DNA from: Flavobacteriaceae bacterium
GTDB lineage: Bacteria; Bacteroidota; Bacteroidia; Flavobacteriales; Flavobacteriaceae
Length of the DNA: 64,000 nucleotides
Direction: 5' to 3'
Assembly: GCA_031277535.1 (NCBI GenBank)
Contig: JAITMD010000008.1
Coordinates: 310,001-374,000, forward strand
Numbering within the stretch: the stretch's first letter is position 1; every line of letters starts with the position of its first letter. Below, one piece after another: positions 17,016-26,074 of the stretch. The translations under genes were made by a program, and so were the position numbers. The notes under the pieces are model-generated. The model saw only the letters and a program-made list of their open reading frames with translations. It searched no databases and was not told the origin of the DNA.

Positions 17016-18011
17016 ATGATCGTAAACTTTACACATCATCAATCAGCACATTGTGAAAATGGTGTAGCGTCGAATTTATTAATTAATCAAGGAATACAAA
17101 TGAGTGAACCAATGGCATTTGGTTTGGGCTCAGGATTGTTTTATGTGTATTTGCCATTTATAAAGGTAAATCATGCACCTGCGATTAGTTATCGTCCTTT
17201 GCCAGGACTTATTTTTAATCGTTTAGCAAAGCGATTAGGAATGAAAATAAAACGCATTAAGTTTTCAGATAAAGCTAAGGCACAAGCTGTTTTAGAACAA
17301 AAGTTGGCAGAAGGAATTCCCTGTGGATTGCAAGTAGGAGTATTTCATTTACCCTATTTTCCAGAAGAATATCGCTTTCACTTTAATGCACACAATTTAG
17401 TAGTGTATGGTAAAGAAGATGAAAAGTACTTGGTAAGTGATCCAGTTATGGAAAGCACTACGCAAATGACAACTGCCGAATTAGAGAAAGTGCGATTTGC
17501 ACAAGGGGCTTTTGCTCCTAAAGGACAGATTTACTATCCTATTCAATTGCCTACTGCGATTGATTGGAATAAAGCGATTACAAAAGCAATAAAGAAAACG
17601 TGTAATGATATGTTGGCTCCTGTTCCTATTGTTGGGGTAAAAGGAATGCGTATGGTAGCACGTGCTATTGTAAAATGGCCTAAAAAAGTGGGAGTACCTA
17701 AAGCCAATCATTACTTGGCACAAATGGTGCGAATGCAAGAAGAAATAGGTACAGGCGGTGGAGGATTTAGATTTATATATGCTGCTTTTTTACAAGAAGC
17801 TGGAGAAAAAATAGGCAATTCTCAGTTGATTACATTATCTAAAGAGATGACTGAAATAGGTGATAGTTGGAGAGATTTTGCCGTAAATGCAGCAAGGGTA
17901 TATAAGAAGCGAAAGAATGGAGAGGATGTATATATCGCATTATCTAAGGAGTTATTGACTTTGGCAGATCGCGAAGAACAATTCTTTAAAAAATTAAAAA
18001 AGGCAATCTAA
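17016..18011 (+). CDS. BtrH N-terminal domain / DUF4872 protein, possible acyl transferase
   Basis: The 331-residue protein begins with FTHHQSAHCENGVASNLL, the start of the BtrH N-terminal domain, with a papain-like Cys13 in HCENG. It continues into a DUF4872-like helical C-terminal part (about residues 190-331). BtrH of the butirosin pathway transfers an acyl group from an acyl carrier protein to an acceptor. A matching role here would be moving the aryl polyene acyl chain from its carrier to the resorcinol to form the flexirubin ester; that is inference. It overlaps the ABC ATPase start by one base. No membrane segments are seen. Confidence 0.8.
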   Translation: MIVNFTHHQSAHCENGVASNLLINQGIQMSEPMAFGLGSGLFYVYLPFIKVNHAPAISYRPLPGLIFNRLAKRLGMKIKRIKFSDKAKAQAVLEQKLAEGIPCGLQVGVFHLPYFPEEYRFHFNAHNLVVYGKEDEKYLVSDPVMESTTQMTTAELEKVRFAQGAFAPKGQIYYPIQLPTAIDWNKAITKAIKKTCNDMLAPVPIVGVKGMRMVARAIVKWPKKVGVPKANHYLAQMVRMQEEIGTGGGGFRFIYAAFLQEAGEKIGNSQLITLSKEMTEIGDSWRDFAVNAARVYKKRKNGEDVYIALSKELLTLADREEQFFKKLKKAI

Positions 18012-18763
18012 TGCAAGAGAATATCATAGCTATTGAAGGTTTGTACAAACAGTATGAAGGTAGTGAGTTCTTTTCCATAAAAGACTTAACACTTGAAATA
18101 CCTAAAGGTACTTTTTTTGGTTTCTTAGGACCTAATGGTGCTGGGAAAACAACTTTAATATCTATGTTGTGTGGTTTGATACAACCTACTTCAGGAAAGT
18201 TAGAAATACGCGGAATGACCTATCGCATGCAACAAAAGCAAATTAAGCAGTGTATAGGTGTTGTACCACAAGAATATGCTTTGTATCCTTCTCTTACAGC
18301 ATTTGAAAACTTATGTTTTTTGGGTAGTATGTATGGGTTAAAAAAGCAAGATTTAAAACAAAAGGTAAATTACTATTTAGATTATTTGGGTTTAGAAGCT
18401 TTTAAGCACAAACGCATAGATACTTACTCAGGGGGAATGAAAAGAAGAGTTAATCTAATAGCTGGCATCTTACATGAACCTGAAGTATTGTTTTTAGATG
18501 AACCTACAGTAGGTGTTGATTTACAATCAAGATTGGTTATTGTAGATTTTTTAAAACAATTGCATCAAGGAGGAACTACTATTTTGTATACCTCACATCA
18601 CTTGGCAGAGGTTGAAGAGCTATGTACACAAATAGCTATTATAGATAAAGGCAGTCTATTTGCCTTGGGTACAAGTAAAGAATTAATAGAGCAAACTAAA
18701 ACAGCAACATTAGAACAAGCTTTTTTAGCATTGACAGGAACTAATTTACGCGATGATGTATAA
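18011..18763 (+). CDS. ABC transporter ATP-binding protein
   Basis: A 250-residue ATPase with Walker A GPNGAGKTT (40-48), Q-loop VPQEY (86-90), signature YSGGMKRR (140-147), Walker B LFLDEPT (161-167) and the switch histidine in YTSHH. The DRA-like architecture fits ABC-2-type export of lipophilic compounds. It overlaps the permease gene by 11 bases. Together they probably export the pigment or its precursor across the inner membrane. Confidence 0.93.
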   Translation: MQENIIAIEGLYKQYEGSEFFSIKDLTLEIPKGTFFGFLGPNGAGKTTLISMLCGLIQPTSGKLEIRGMTYRMQQKQIKQCIGVVPQEYALYPSLTAFENLCFLGSMYGLKKQDLKQKVNYYLDYLGLEAFKHKRIDTYSGGMKRRVNLIAGILHEPEVLFLDEPTVGVDLQSRLVIVDFLKQLHQGGTTILYTSHHLAEVEELCTQIAIIDKGSLFALGTSKELIEQTKTATLEQAFLALTGTNLRDDV

Positions 18764-20036
18764 ACTTTGGATGACTATACAAAAAGAGTTCTTACTTCTT
18801 GTAAGAGACTTTGGAGGCTTGGCAATTCTATTTGTTATGCCTGTATTCTTAGTTATCACTGTTACTTTGATTCAGAATAATACGTATGAAAATATAACCA
18901 ATCAAAAGATGGAGATCCTCTTGGTCGATTTAGACAAAGGAGAGATTTCAAATCGATTGATGGAGGAGGTAAAACAATCTGGAGCATTTGAGTTTGTCAG
19001 TCAATTAGACCAAAAGACAATTACAGAACAGACTGCAAAAGAAGCTGTTCGAACAGGAAAGTATCAGTTGGCGATTGTTATACCTGCAGAATTAAGCTCT
19101 AATTTAGATCAACGTATTAATAGTAATGTAGAACGTGTATTGGCTCACTTTGTAGATGGTGATACGCTGAAAGAAAATACTGCATTTGTGCCTCAAGAAG
19201 TGAAATTATATTTTGATCCAGCCTTACAAACTTCTTTTAAAGAAGGGATGAAAGGGGCTATAGATAAAATAGTAGCTAAAATAGAAAATAAGACGATTTA
19301 CAAAGCTTTTGCATCACAGTTGAGTGAAGATTCGCAACCTCAACAATTATTTGAACAGCAAAGCTTAATTCAATTCAAAGAGATAGCGCCAAAAGAAGAA
19401 AATACGAATGTAATTCCTAATGCAGTGCAACATAATATACCTGCATGGAGTTTATTTGCAATCTTCTTTATTATTGTTCCTTTGGCCATGAATATTGTAA
19501 AAGAAAAGAACCAAGGAACAAATGTTAGGTTATATACCATGCCTACTTCTCCATTGATTTTGTTGGGAGGAAAAGTGATTACTTACTTAGTTATATGTCT
19601 CTTACAGTTTTATCTAATTCTATTGGTAGGAAAGTTTGTATTTCCAACTATCGGGTTAGCTTCATTTGATTTTGAGGGTAAACTTGTTGGACTGACTATT
19701 ATTACACTATTCGCTGGTTTGGCTGCTGTATCATTAGGAGTCTTGTTGGGCACTGTAGCAAAAACACAAGAGCAGTCTTCTCCTTTTGGAGCTACTTTTG
19801 TAGTTATATTAGCAGCAGTAAGCGGTATTTGGGTACCTACTTTTGCCATGCCTCAAGTAATGCAGTATGTAGCAAAAGCTTCTCCTATGAATTGGGCTTT
19901 AGAAGGCTATTATACTACACTATTAAGGGATGGAGGTCTTTGGCAAATGCGATATGATATTATTTTGCTACTTTTGTTTTCACTATTAATACTTACAATT
20001 GCACTGCTTTATGATAAGAAGAAAAGATATTTATAA
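18753..20036 (+). CDS. ABC-2 type transporter permease
   Basis: A 427-residue permease with one N-terminal membrane helix (about 24-42), a large extracytoplasmic domain (about 45-230) and five or six C-terminal helices, the layout of ABC-2 export permeases of the YhfE/NatB kind. It overlaps both neighbours (ATPase 11 bases, thioesterase 26 bases), showing tight coupling. It is the partner of the ATPase encoded just upstream. Confidence 0.9.
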   Translation: MMYKLWMTIQKEFLLLVRDFGGLAILFVMPVFLVITVTLIQNNTYENITNQKMEILLVDLDKGEISNRLMEEVKQSGAFEFVSQLDQKTITEQTAKEAVRTGKYQLAIVIPAELSSNLDQRINSNVERVLAHFVDGDTLKENTAFVPQEVKLYFDPALQTSFKEGMKGAIDKIVAKIENKTIYKAFASQLSEDSQPQQLFEQQSLIQFKEIAPKEENTNVIPNAVQHNIPAWSLFAIFFIIVPLAMNIVKEKNQGTNVRLYTMPTSPLILLGGKVITYLVICLLQFYLILLVGKFVFPTIGLASFDFEGKLVGLTIITLFAGLAAVSLGVLLGTVAKTQEQSSPFGATFVVILAAVSGIWVPTFAMPQVMQYVAKASPMNWALEGYYTTLLRDGGLWQMRYDIILLLLFSLLILTIALLYDKKKRYL

Positions 20037-20457
20037 CGAGGTTTCCAACCTTTCTATTTCAAAGGAGGTAAGGGTACGTTTTAATGAAACAGATGCATTG
20101 GGAATAGTGTGGCATGGCAACTATCTAACCTATTTTGAAGATGGTAGAGAAGCATTTGGAAGACATTATGGAATATCGTATTTAGATGCTTTGGACAATG
20201 GATATGTAACACCTATTGTGTCGTCAAATTGCTCGCATAAATTGACTGTGAAATATGGAGATGTATTACGAGTAGAAACAGCTTACATCAATACATCAGC
20301 AGCAAAGATTATTTTTCGTTTTAAGATATTTAATCAAAAGGACGAATTAGTATGTACAGGAGAAACAGTACAAGTATTTTTAGATAAAGAGGGTAATTTG
20401 TCTTTGCAATTACCTGCTTTTTATGAAGAGTGGAAGAAAAAAGTAGGTTTGATATAA
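20011..20457 (+). CDS. acyl thioesterase, YbgC/4-hydroxybenzoyl-CoA thioesterase family
   Basis: A hotdog thioesterase of 148 residues from the ATG at 20011; an upstream TTG at 19999 is less likely. The family motif is seen as RFNETDALGIVWHGNYLTYFEDGREAF, with the catalytic Asp at about residue 28. It would hydrolyse or edit acyl thioesters in the pathway, either releasing the finished polyene or removing stalled chains. The start lies inside the permease gene (26-base overlap) and the next ketosynthase follows after 1 base. Confidence 0.87.
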   Translation: MIRRKDIYNEVSNLSISKEVRVRFNETDALGIVWHGNYLTYFEDGREAFGRHYGISYLDALDNGYVTPIVSSNCSHKLTVKYGDVLRVETAYINTSAAKIIFRFKIFNQKDELVCTGETVQVFLDKEGNLSLQLPAFYEEWKKKVGLI

Positions 20458-20458
20458 G

Positions 20459-21589
20459 ATGAAAAGGATATATGTAAAAGCCTCTACTTGTTTGAGTAGT
20501 TTGGGAGAAACAAAAGAACAAACTTGGCAAGCCATACAAGAAGGCAAATCAGGAATAAAGAAAGTAGAGCGATTAGGCTTTATAGAAGATATATATGCTG
20601 GTCAGATTGCGGATGAGGTAATTGAACAAGCATGGAATAAATTAGGTTACACTGTATTATTTACTCGATTAGAGAAGATGCTGAGTATTGTTTTGGCTCC
20701 ATTGGTTGCTAAACAAAAGCCGACAGCAAACGATATATTGGTATTAGCTTCTACGAAAGGGAATATAGCTGCATTAGAACATTCAGGAGTATCAGAGGCA
20801 GATCTAAATGCGATGATACAACGCATAGCAGATTTATTTGGTTTTACTACAAAACCAATTATTGTTTGTAATGCATGTGTATCTGGGATCTTGGCAGTAT
20901 CTGTTGCAAAACGAATGATGCAGATGGAGCAATGTCAATCGGCTTATGTAATTGCAGGAGACGAATTGACTTCATTTGTTGTATCAGGATTCAATAGCTT
21001 TCAAGCGATGAGTCCAGAACCTTGTAAACCTTTTGATAGTGCGCGTTTAGGAGTGACTTTAGGGGAAGCTGCAGCAGGTGTGTTATTGACTACAACAGTA
21101 GATCAGGATACTCATTTTGAAATTATAGGGGAAGCTGCAATTGCAGATGCAAACCATATATCAGGTCCTTCACGTACAGGAGAAGGCTTGTATTTGAGTA
21201 TTCAGAATGCTATGAAAGAAGCTAATATTACAACAGATCAAATTGATTTAGTTTCTGCTCATGGAACAGCAACTAATTATAATGACGAGATGGAGTCGAT
21301 TGCTTTTAATCGTTGTGGGTTAGCAACTGTACCAACGCATAGTTTAAAAGGATATTTTGGACATACTTTAGGGGCTGCTGGTTTGTTAGAACAAGTGATG
21401 GTCATGGAAAGTATGTTGCATAATACATTGATTGTATCAAAAGGTTTTGAAAATTTAGGAGTATCTCAACCTTTAAATATAATAACAGCAAGCAAGCAAC
21501 AACCAATTACGATTGCTCTTAAAACAGCATCAGGATTTGGTGGGTCAAATACAGCTTTGTTGATTGCTAAACGAAAAGAACGCATATGA
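20459..21589 (+). CDS. beta-ketoacyl synthase (ApeR-like), intact active site
   Basis: A 376-residue ketosynthase, shorter than KAS II, with Cys140 in CNACVSG, His in SAHGTATNYNDEME and His in GYFGHTLGAAG, so the triad is complete. It resembles the KS that in proteobacterial aryl polyene clusters is encoded beside ACPs and the chain-length pair. It probably supports early extension. It overlaps the next, degenerate KS-like gene by 4 bases (ATGA). Confidence 0.88.
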   Translation: MKRIYVKASTCLSSLGETKEQTWQAIQEGKSGIKKVERLGFIEDIYAGQIADEVIEQAWNKLGYTVLFTRLEKMLSIVLAPLVAKQKPTANDILVLASTKGNIAALEHSGVSEADLNAMIQRIADLFGFTTKPIIVCNACVSGILAVSVAKRMMQMEQCQSAYVIAGDELTSFVVSGFNSFQAMSPEPCKPFDSARLGVTLGEAAAGVLLTTTVDQDTHFEIIGEAAIADANHISGPSRTGEGLYLSIQNAMKEANITTDQIDLVSAHGTATNYNDEMESIAFNRCGLATVPTHSLKGYFGHTLGAAGLLEQVMVMESMLHNTLIVSKGFENLGVSQPLNIITASKQQPITIALKTASGFGGSNTALLIAKRKERI

Positions 21590-22209
21590 AAGAGCAGAAA
21601 TATAGTATTGCCCAATGGTGTACAATAGCAGATGAGGTAGTTCGTTGTAATAATGCTGTTGTATTTGAAGCAGAAAAAGGAAAATTTACAGCTTTTGCAA
21701 AAGCATATTACAAAAGTAATGCAATAGACTATCCTAAGTTTTTCAAAATGGATGCTTTGAGTAAATTGGCGATTATAGGTGCAGAGTGTTTACTGGAAAA
21801 AGAAGAATGTGATAAACCTACTCAAGATATTGCCTTATTGTTTAGCAATGCAAGTTCTAGTTTAGATACGGATAGTAAGCACAGCAATAGTATTAAACAG
21901 GAAGATAGTTTTTATCCAAGTCCAGCTGTGTTTGTTTATACTTTAGCGAATATCTGTATGGCAGAAGTAAGTATTAAACACAAGTTGCAATCAGAGCAGG
22001 TGTTCTTTGTTTCTCCAAGATTTGATATTGACTTAATGTTTGAACAAGCGACTTATCTTTTGAATACTAAAAGAGCCAAGAAAGTAATGTGCGCCTGGGT
22101 GGAATATATAGAAGGAACATATCAATTGTTTGCTTATATAGTTGAAGCATATACAGAAGATAAAATTGAACATACAAAACATAATATAAAAGATTTATAC
22201 ACGAAGTAA
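21586..22209 (+). CDS. truncated ketosynthase-like protein without active-site triad
   Basis: The 207-residue protein resembles only the N-terminal part of a ketosynthase (Ketoacyl-synt_2 type): the stretch IALLFSNASSSLDTD and YPSPAVFVYTLANICMAEVSIKH match the structural core around the dimer interface. The nucleophilic Cys and both His residues are absent and the C-terminal domain is missing. It may be a non-catalytic partner or scaffold for one of the full ketosynthases. The overlap with the upstream KS gene supports a joint complex. It lacks the internal stops expected of a pseudogene and keeps coupling at both ends. Confidence 0.75.
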   Translation: MKEQKYSIAQWCTIADEVVRCNNAVVFEAEKGKFTAFAKAYYKSNAIDYPKFFKMDALSKLAIIGAECLLEKEECDKPTQDIALLFSNASSSLDTDSKHSNSIKQEDSFYPSPAVFVYTLANICMAEVSIKHKLQSEQVFFVSPRFDIDLMFEQATYLLNTKRAKKVMCAWVEYIEGTYQLFAYIVEAYTEDKIEHTKHNIKDLYTK

Positions 22210-22466
22210 TGGAAGATTTAAAAATTGAATTAAAAGGAAAAATCATTGAAGTACTTAATTTAGAAGATATTGAGGTAGCAGATATTCAAGATAATGATGC
22301 TCTTTTTGGCGATGGATTAGGATTAGATTCAATCGATGCTTTAGAGCTTATTGTATTGATGGATAAAGACTATGGAATTAAATTAAGCGACCCTAAAGAA
22401 GGACGTAGCATTTTTCAATCTGTTGAAACAATGGCTGCTTATATTGCTGAACATAGAACAAAATAA
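22209..22466 (+). CDS. acyl carrier protein 2
   Basis: An 85-residue carrier protein with the phosphopantetheine serine at 41 in GLGLDSIDALEL, a classic ACP motif. It starts on the stop codon of the preceding gene (1-base overlap) and is followed after 5 bases by a KAS II-type ketosynthase, so it is the likely carrier for that enzyme and its chain-length partner. It differs clearly from the ACP at 12524-12772, whose site is DLDSLDYVDL. Confidence 0.92.
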   Translation: MEDLKIELKGKIIEVLNLEDIEVADIQDNDALFGDGLGLDSIDALELIVLMDKDYGIKLSDPKEGRSIFQSVETMAAYIAEHRTK

Positions 22467-22471
22467 TACTA

Positions 22472-23668
22472 ATGCAAGAACGTATAGTTATTACAGGTAT
22501 GGGAATAGTTTCTGCTATTGGTAACACCGTAGAAGAAAACTATCAAGCTCTTATTTCAGGTCAGTCTGGAATAGGTGAGCTTACTTTATTTGAGTCTATC
22601 CACAAGGGATTGATTAAAGTTGGAGAGGTTAAATTAACTACCAATGAGTTAATCAGTTCTCTTAATTTGGATTGTGATAATAACTATACACGAACAGCAT
22701 TATTAGGAGCATATGCAGCACGTGAGGCTGTAGCTCAAGCTGGAATACAAGATATCAATGCTCGTACTACAGGATTGATATCTTCTACTTCGGTGGGCGG
22801 AATGGATTATACAGAAAAGTATTTTCATTCTTTTGAAACTGATGCTTCAAGTAGAAAATATATTGATAGCCAAGGAGCAGGTGATTCTACAGAGAAAATA
22901 GCTGAACTATTAGGATTGCAAGGAATTGTAACAACCATTAGTACCGCTTGTTCGTCTGCAGCCAATGCTATAATGATGGGATCTCGTTTGTTGAAAGCAG
23001 GGAAGTTAGATCGTGTTATTGTTGGGGGAACAGATGCCCTATCTAAGTTTACAATTAATGGATTTAATACTTTAATGATTTTGACAGATGGATATAATAC
23101 GCCATTTGATAATAATAGAAAAGGATTAAACTTAGGAGAAGCAGCTGCCTATTTAGTGTTAGAACGCGAGTCTAACGCTTTAGAAGAAGGAAAAGACATT
23201 TTGGGTATAGTGAGTGGATATGGTAATGCAAATGATGCTTACCATCAAACAGCATCTTCAGAAAATGGTGAAGGAGCATTTTTAGCAATGCAAATAGCAT
23301 TACAAATGGCTAATCTTTCACCGAGTGACATTGATTATATCAATGCCCATGGTACTGCCACACCTAATAATGATTTATCTGAAGGTCGTGCGATTCAACG
23401 TGTATTTGAAAATCAAGTACCTGTATTTAGTTCTACAAAACCTTATACAGGACATACACTTGCAGCAGCAGGTGCGATTGAAGCAGTATATAGTATATTA
23501 GCAATGAGAGAAGGAGTTGTTTTTCCAAATCTTAATTTCAGCACTCCTATGGAAGAACTATACATTACTCCACAAACCACTTTATTGAAAAAAGAAGTAC
23601 ATACCGTATTGTCAAATTCTTTTGGATTTGGAGGTAATTGTTCAACAGTTGTATTTTCTAAAAAGTAA
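22472..23668 (+). CDS. beta-ketoacyl-ACP synthase (ApeO-like), catalytic subunit
   Basis: A 398-residue KAS II-type enzyme with a complete triad: Cys160 in STACSSAANAI, His in NAHGTATPNNDLSEG and His in YTGHTLAAAGAIE. The next gene encodes a related protein that has lost the nucleophile. Such a pair is typical of type II polyketide synthases (KS-alpha and chain-length factor) and of ApeO-ApeC in the aryl polyene pathway, where the dimer carries out iterative elongation. The gap between the two is 3 bases. Confidence 0.9.
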   Translation: MQERIVITGMGIVSAIGNTVEENYQALISGQSGIGELTLFESIHKGLIKVGEVKLTTNELISSLNLDCDNNYTRTALLGAYAAREAVAQAGIQDINARTTGLISSTSVGGMDYTEKYFHSFETDASSRKYIDSQGAGDSTEKIAELLGLQGIVTTISTACSSAANAIMMGSRLLKAGKLDRVIVGGTDALSKFTINGFNTLMILTDGYNTPFDNNRKGLNLGEAAAYLVLERESNALEEGKDILGIVSGYGNANDAYHQTASSENGEGAFLAMQIALQMANLSPSDIDYINAHGTATPNNDLSEGRAIQRVFENQVPVFSSTKPYTGHTLAAAGAIEAVYSILAMREGVVFPNLNFSTPMEELYITPQTTLLKKEVHTVLSNSFGFGGNCSTVVFSKK

Positions 23669-23671
23669 GCA

Positions 23672-24685
23672 ATGAGAGTATTTATCAACGGAATTGGCTC
23701 AGTTTCTTTTCAAGAACAAGCCAAAGGGTTTAAAACAAGTGATTTAGTTGCGGTAGAACAAGGTGTAAATCTTGCTAAGCAACCTTCCTATAAAGATTTA
23801 ATACCTGCAGCTATGATCCGTAGAATGGCTAAAGGTGTAAAAATGGGTATTTACGCTTCTTATGTAGCTTTGCAAGAAGCGGCTATAGAAGTGCCACAAG
23901 CTATTATTACAGGTACAGGTTTAGGATGTTTGTTAGATTCTGAAAAGTTTTTACAGACCATGTTGGATAACAATGAGAGTTACCTTACTCCTACTTCATT
24001 TATACAATCAACACACAATACTGTAGGTGCTCAAATAGCATTGCAATTGCAATGTAAAGGATATAACTTTACTTATGTGCACCAAAATACGTCTTTTGAG
24101 TCTGCTTTGTTAGACGCAGTTTTACAGATGCAAACAGGTGAATTGAGTAATGCCTTAGTTGGAGGAATTGATGAGATTGCTCCTATTACAATGCACTTCT
24201 TTGAATTAGCTCAAAAGATTAATACACCTACTCAGAAAAGCTTAAAAGGGGTAAATTATGGAGAAGGAGCAACTTTTATGTTGCTTGATACAAAAGCTTC
24301 TGCTACTACTTATGCGGAAGTAATAGATACCACAATAAGTAATACAATAGATCATGTTGAGGTTTTTATACAATCATTTTTGAATCAAAATAAAGTGTCT
24401 ATTGATGCGATTGACGTTTTGGTTGTAGGAAGTAATGATACGGCTAACGATGGTGATTATTTTGAGAAAGCACAACAATTATGTAGTGCCAGTACAATAG
24501 AAACATACAAACAATTTACAGGAGAATATCATACAGCATCAGCTTTTGGTTTATTAATCGCAAGTGAGATGTTGAAAGAGCAACGTTTGTTTAGCTCTGG
24601 AGAAGTAAAACAAATAACGTATGTGTTACTGTATAACCAATTTGATGGTAAAGATCACAGCCTAATTCTTTTGAAAAAATGGTAA
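23672..24685 (+). CDS. ketosynthase-like chain-length factor (ApeC-like), no catalytic Cys
   Basis: A 337-residue thiolase-fold protein. Where the partner reads TACSSAAN it reads QNTSFESA, so the nucleophilic Cys is lost. The first His region reads VVGSNDTANDGD, with Ser in place of His, while the second is kept as GEYHTASAFG. This pattern marks a chain-length factor that dimerises with the upstream catalytic ketosynthase and sets the number of extension cycles. It overlaps the deacetylase gene by 7 bases. Confidence 0.85.
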   Translation: MRVFINGIGSVSFQEQAKGFKTSDLVAVEQGVNLAKQPSYKDLIPAAMIRRMAKGVKMGIYASYVALQEAAIEVPQAIITGTGLGCLLDSEKFLQTMLDNNESYLTPTSFIQSTHNTVGAQIALQLQCKGYNFTYVHQNTSFESALLDAVLQMQTGELSNALVGGIDEIAPITMHFFELAQKINTPTQKSLKGVNYGEGATFMLLDTKASATTYAEVIDTTISNTIDHVEVFIQSFLNQNKVSIDAIDVLVVGSNDTANDGDYFEKAQQLCSASTIETYKQFTGEYHTASAFGLLIASEMLKEQRLFSSGEVKQITYVLLYNQFDGKDHSLILLKKW

Positions 24686-25461
24686 AACTAAAGCTGATCA
24701 ACTGTTTAGGGGTGTTGTATTTCTTGGTAGTTGGTGTAGCTTTTGCCAACTGTGGTATTCATTGGAGTTGGTTTATTTTAGGTGTTTTTGTTTGGATAGG
24801 CCTATTAGCTTGGGGGTCTTTTGACATTAGACAAAATATATTTGTACAAGCGATTAGCTCTTCTAAAAACGAAACAAACAAACGTATTGCCATTACTTTT
24901 GATGATGGTCCTACCCTATTTACTCCCCATGTATTAGCATTACTTAAGAGCTATCAGGCCAAAGCCACTTTTTTTTGCATTGGGAAACAAGTAGAGCAAT
25001 TTCCTCATTTATTACAACAAATACATTCAGAAGGACATTGTATAGGCAATCATACTTATACCCATACACACAAGATGGGCTTTCTATCAGCAACCGAAGT
25101 ATTAGAAGAAATACAATTAGCTGATAGCGCAATCCAAAAGGTTATAGGAAAACAACCTTTGTATTTTCGACCTCCTTTTGGAGTTACAAACCCCAATATT
25201 TCAAAAGCATTAAAACAAACCCATTATAAAGTTATTGGATGGAATATTCGTTCTTTGGATACTGTTATTGCAGAAGAAGAACGTATTTTTGAACGAATAA
25301 AGAAAAAAATAAAACCTGGTGCTATTATCCTTTTGCACGATACCACAGATAAAACAGTTGCTGTATTAGCACTTTTGTTGGATTATTTGAAACAACAAGG
25401 ATATGAAATGGTAAGTATAAACGAATTATTAAATAGTAGTAGTTATGAAAAAGATGCTTAG
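24679..25461 (+). CDS. membrane-anchored polysaccharide deacetylase (NodB domain)
   Basis: A 260-residue CE4 family protein. Two hydrophobic segments at the N-terminus (about 7-25 and 29-46) anchor it so that the NodB domain faces the periplasm. The metal site is intact: Asp75-Asp76 in TFDDGPT and His125/His129 in NHTYTH, followed by RPPFG. The family removes N- or O-acetyl groups from sugar polymers. Its role in a pigment cluster is not clear; it might act on a glycan or another acyl group linked to the pigment. It overlaps both neighbours (7 and 17 bases). Confidence 0.85.
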   Translation: MVKLKLINCLGVLYFLVVGVAFANCGIHWSWFILGVFVWIGLLAWGSFDIRQNIFVQAISSSKNETNKRIAITFDDGPTLFTPHVLALLKSYQAKATFFCIGKQVEQFPHLLQQIHSEGHCIGNHTYTHTHKMGFLSATEVLEEIQLADSAIQKVIGKQPLYFRPPFGVTNPNISKALKQTHYKVIGWNIRSLDTVIAEEERIFERIKKKIKPGAIILLHDTTDKTVAVLALLLDYLKQQGYEMVSINELLNSSSYEKDA

Positions 25462-26074
25462 TATAGTGCTTTTTATGGCATTTACAACACTTTCTGTTGC
25501 GCAAGAACGCAATATGACTCAAACAGAAATTAAAGCTTTTAAAAGTGAAATAATTAGTAAAACAAAAGAAATACAGAGTCTTTCTACAGATTTTACTCAG
25601 TATAAGAATATGAGTTTTATGTCTAAAGAGATCGAATCAAAAGGTGAGATGCTGATGCAAGTACCCAATAAATTATTGTGGAAATATACTTCTCCTTTTG
25701 CCTATAGTATTGCTTTTAAGGACAACAAAATATCAATCAACGATCAAGGGAAAAAGAATAAGATAGACATAGGAAACAATAAAAAGTTTGCAAAAATAAA
25801 TACACTTATTGCAGGTAGTGTGAGTGGAAATATGTTTGATGATAAAGAGTTTAAAATTTCCTATTTTAAAAACAACAAACGCAGTATTGCTAAACTGATC
25901 CCACTTAGTAAAGAGATTACACAATATATCTCGCAAATAGAGCTTTATTTTGATGAAGGACAAAGTACAGTTTCAGAAGTAAAATTAGTTGAGCCATCTA
26001 ATGATTATACGCGTATTGTATTTAAGAATAAGAAAACCAATATTAAATTGACTGATGCGAGCTTTACTAATTAG
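25445..26074 (+). CDS. LolA-like outer-membrane lipoprotein carrier protein
   Basis: A 209-residue periplasmic protein with a signal peptide ending near TLSVAQ and the LolA fold signature: SLSTDFTQYKNMSFMSKEIESKGEM-type strand pattern and PNKLLWKYTSPF. LolA proteins carry hydrophobic cargo across the periplasm. Aryl polyene clusters of other bacteria also hold a LolA-like gene (ApeG), and there, as here, it probably ferries the pigment or lipid-linked precursor to the outer membrane. It overlaps the following lipoprotein gene by 20 bases, so the two are likely made together. Confidence 0.87.
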   Translation: MKKMLSIVLFMAFTTLSVAQERNMTQTEIKAFKSEIISKTKEIQSLSTDFTQYKNMSFMSKEIESKGEMLMQVPNKLLWKYTSPFAYSIAFKDNKISINDQGKKNKIDIGNNKKFAKINTLIAGSVSGNMFDDKEFKISYFKNNKRSIAKLIPLSKEITQYISQIELYFDEGQSTVSEVKLVEPSNDYTRIVFKNKKTNIKLTDASFTN

